A DNA stretch of 5,333 nucleotides from Desulfatirhabdium butyrativorans (GTDB lineage: Bacteria; Desulfobacterota; Desulfobacteria; Desulfobacterales; JAIFKL01). The DNA lies in NCBI GenBank assembly GCA_022736535.1, contig DZCT01000361.1:1-5333 (forward strand), given 5' to 3'. The first letter of the stretch is position 1; each line of letters starts with the position of its first letter. Positions 4,222 through 5,333 of the stretch are shown here, in pieces. Position numbers and translations under genes: made by a program. The notes under the pieces were generated by a model that had not been told where the DNA came from, did no database searches, and saw nothing but the letters and a program-made list of their open reading frames with translations.

Positions 4222-5333
4222 TTACATCCAATTTCCATTGCAGGTAAATGCGCCCCAGTAGTAAGGATGAGCAAAGGGTTTTTCTTCCGGCGTCATTTCT
4301 GCATCAAATCTATACCCATCTATCCTTTTTTCAACATCAGGGTCTTGACATGAATGTTTTTCCAAATGATTACTTAACTCATCCAGCGTCAATTTTAAGT
4401 CCGCCAGCGTCAAACCCCTAACCCATTGTTGAGCCTCTTTTAGTGCAGCAGATTTGCCCATTTTGTTCGTTAAAACATTTTCATACCAGCGGTTCATTAA
4501 AAGAGAGGTGGACAAATCATCAACTGACCACAAGCTGCTGATAACGGTGGGGCTTCCTGCATACATAAAACCTGAAGTCAAGCCTATGTATTCATCCCCG
4601 CGCTCCAATTTGACCATGCCGGTTTCACACGCGGAGAGAACAACAGCATCAGCTTTGGGGATTTTGAGTTTTGCAAATATCTCTTTTAATGTCAGATTAT
4701 CTCCTTCTGCTAAAATCAGCTTTGAATCAAGCGGGTTGGCATCCTGAAAACTGCCATGACAACTGAAATGGACGATACTGCCTTTGCCTGCCTGATCTAA
4801 AGTTGCCTTTTTGGTCGCCTCTTCATACCACAGGATATTTTTTTCTTTAAAATGTCCTGAAACCCTTTCTACTTCATAGTCAGTAACACACAGAGAACGG
4901 TCAGGATTGGCAACCGCAAAAAGGCTGTTTCTTTCTTGGGTGTTATCAGACTTCAGCTTGAACCTCAGCATGGAAACAGAAGGCGAATATGCAATCTCAT
5001 ATTTGTCCATCAAAAGCTGCCCATTTTCAGAGGAAAGCGGTATAAGATGCAGGGGCAATAAGTGAAGTTCGCTATGGGGAATAAATACGATCTGCTCTGC
5101 TTTGCTTTTTTCCACCAGAGAAGCCAAAGACCTTCCATTGGTATCTTCTGCATACCAGAATTTTTCAGCAAGCAGACGGGGCGTATTTTCAATGGCGTTA
5201 AACCATGCCTGATGTTTTTCAGCGGTTCTTTCATTCATATCATCGTAATATGGGTCTAACCAGTTTCTTATCGCAAATTCTGTAAACAAGTTATAGGCGG
5301 TCAGGTCTTTTAAAACAATATAAGTGTCTTTAA
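4222..5333 (-). CDS. CHAT-domain (caspase-like) cysteine protease, N-terminus outside window
   Basis: The stop is TAA at 4224-4222, and the minus-strand frame stays open to the right edge, giving 369 visible C-terminal residues. The TTG at 5289-5287 is an arbitrary first start: the 14 codons before it (KDTYIVLKDLTAYN) continue the protein, so the real start is upstream of the window. The visible part is a CHAT domain, the caspase/separase-fold peptidase named for HetF association with TPRs. Landmarks in order are IVFIPHSELHLLPLHLIPL, YEIAYSPSVSML, the catalytic His in HFSCHGSF (codon 4758-4756), the catalytic Cys in LSACETG (codon 4629-4627), GDEYIGLTSGFMYAGSPTVI with SSLWSVDD, and HPYYWGAFTCNG near the end. 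The dyad is intact, so it should be active. CHAT proteases usually follow TPR or other sensor domains, and some act in defence or programmed cell death (for example the TPR-CHAT partner of type III-E Cas7-11). Nothing here identifies the N-terminal domain or substrate. Confidence 0.92.
   Translation of the reverse strand, partial: KDTYIVLKDLTAYNLFTEFAIRNWLDPYYDDMNERTAEKHQAWFNAIENTPRLLAEKFWYAEDTNGRSLASLVEKSKAEQIVFIPHSELHLLPLHLIPLSSENGQLLMDKYEIAYSPSVSMLRFKLKSDNTQERNSLFAVANPDRSLCVTDYEVERVSGHFKEKNILWYEEATKKATLDQAGKGSIVHFSCHGSFQDANPLDSKLILAEGDNLTLKEIFAKLKIPKADAVVLSACETGMVKLERGDEYIGLTSGFMYAGSPTVISSLWSVDDLSTSLLMNRWYENVLTNKMGKSAALKEAQQWVRGLTLADLKLTLDELSNHLEKHSCQDPDVEKRIDGYRFDAEMTPEEKPFAHPYYWGAFTCNGNWM

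Overview
The window reads as an accessory-type stretch of a bacterial chromosome. Five genes or gene parts are separated by repeat-rich spacers. The likely host is a Desulfobacterota (delta-proteobacterial, Desulfobacterales-like) organism. The grounds are a secreted protein with a degenerate dockerin ending in the 'EEA-x-x-xLQ-x-xAG' style, an AAA ATPase fused to a PD-(D/E)XK domain, a CHAT protease, and many palindromic intergenic repeats. This placement is an inference and could be wrong at genus or even phylum level.

Left part (1-766): the 3' end of a plus-strand gene of unknown function runs in from outside. It is followed 30 bp later by a short exported protein (380-766) that joins one YD/RHS-like repeat to a two-loop dockerin-like domain. 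The two are probably co-transcribed. The spacer 767-1092 holds two back-to-back palindromic elements. One is a pair of inverted GC-rich palindromes (769-878). The other is an AT-rich MITE-like element with perfect 17-bp terminal inverted repeats (891-1014, or 18 bp counting one more pair).

Centre (1093-3943): a 517-residue AAA-like ATPase with a C-terminal PD-(D/E)XK nuclease-like domain is followed by a 385-bp gene-free spacer. That spacer holds a 124-bp inverted repeat, a 10-bp-period tract and a GC-rich hairpin. Next comes a ROK-family sugar kinase, closest in motif pattern to fructokinase Mak, which must start at TTG.

Right part (3941-5333): a 69-residue uncharacterised protein lies between two related copies of a GGGCATAA-type palindrome, each beginning at a stop codon. 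It converges on a minus-strand CHAT-domain (caspase-like) cysteine protease with an intact His/Cys dyad. The N-terminus of the protease lies beyond the right edge.

The genes do not form one obvious pathway. I see no CRISPR array, tRNA, rRNA or transposase gene. The most interesting items are the non-coding repeat structures, the minimal YD-dockerin protein, and the CHAT gene whose fused N-terminal partner is not visible. I do not see convincing evidence of a complete new system inside these 5.3 kb.
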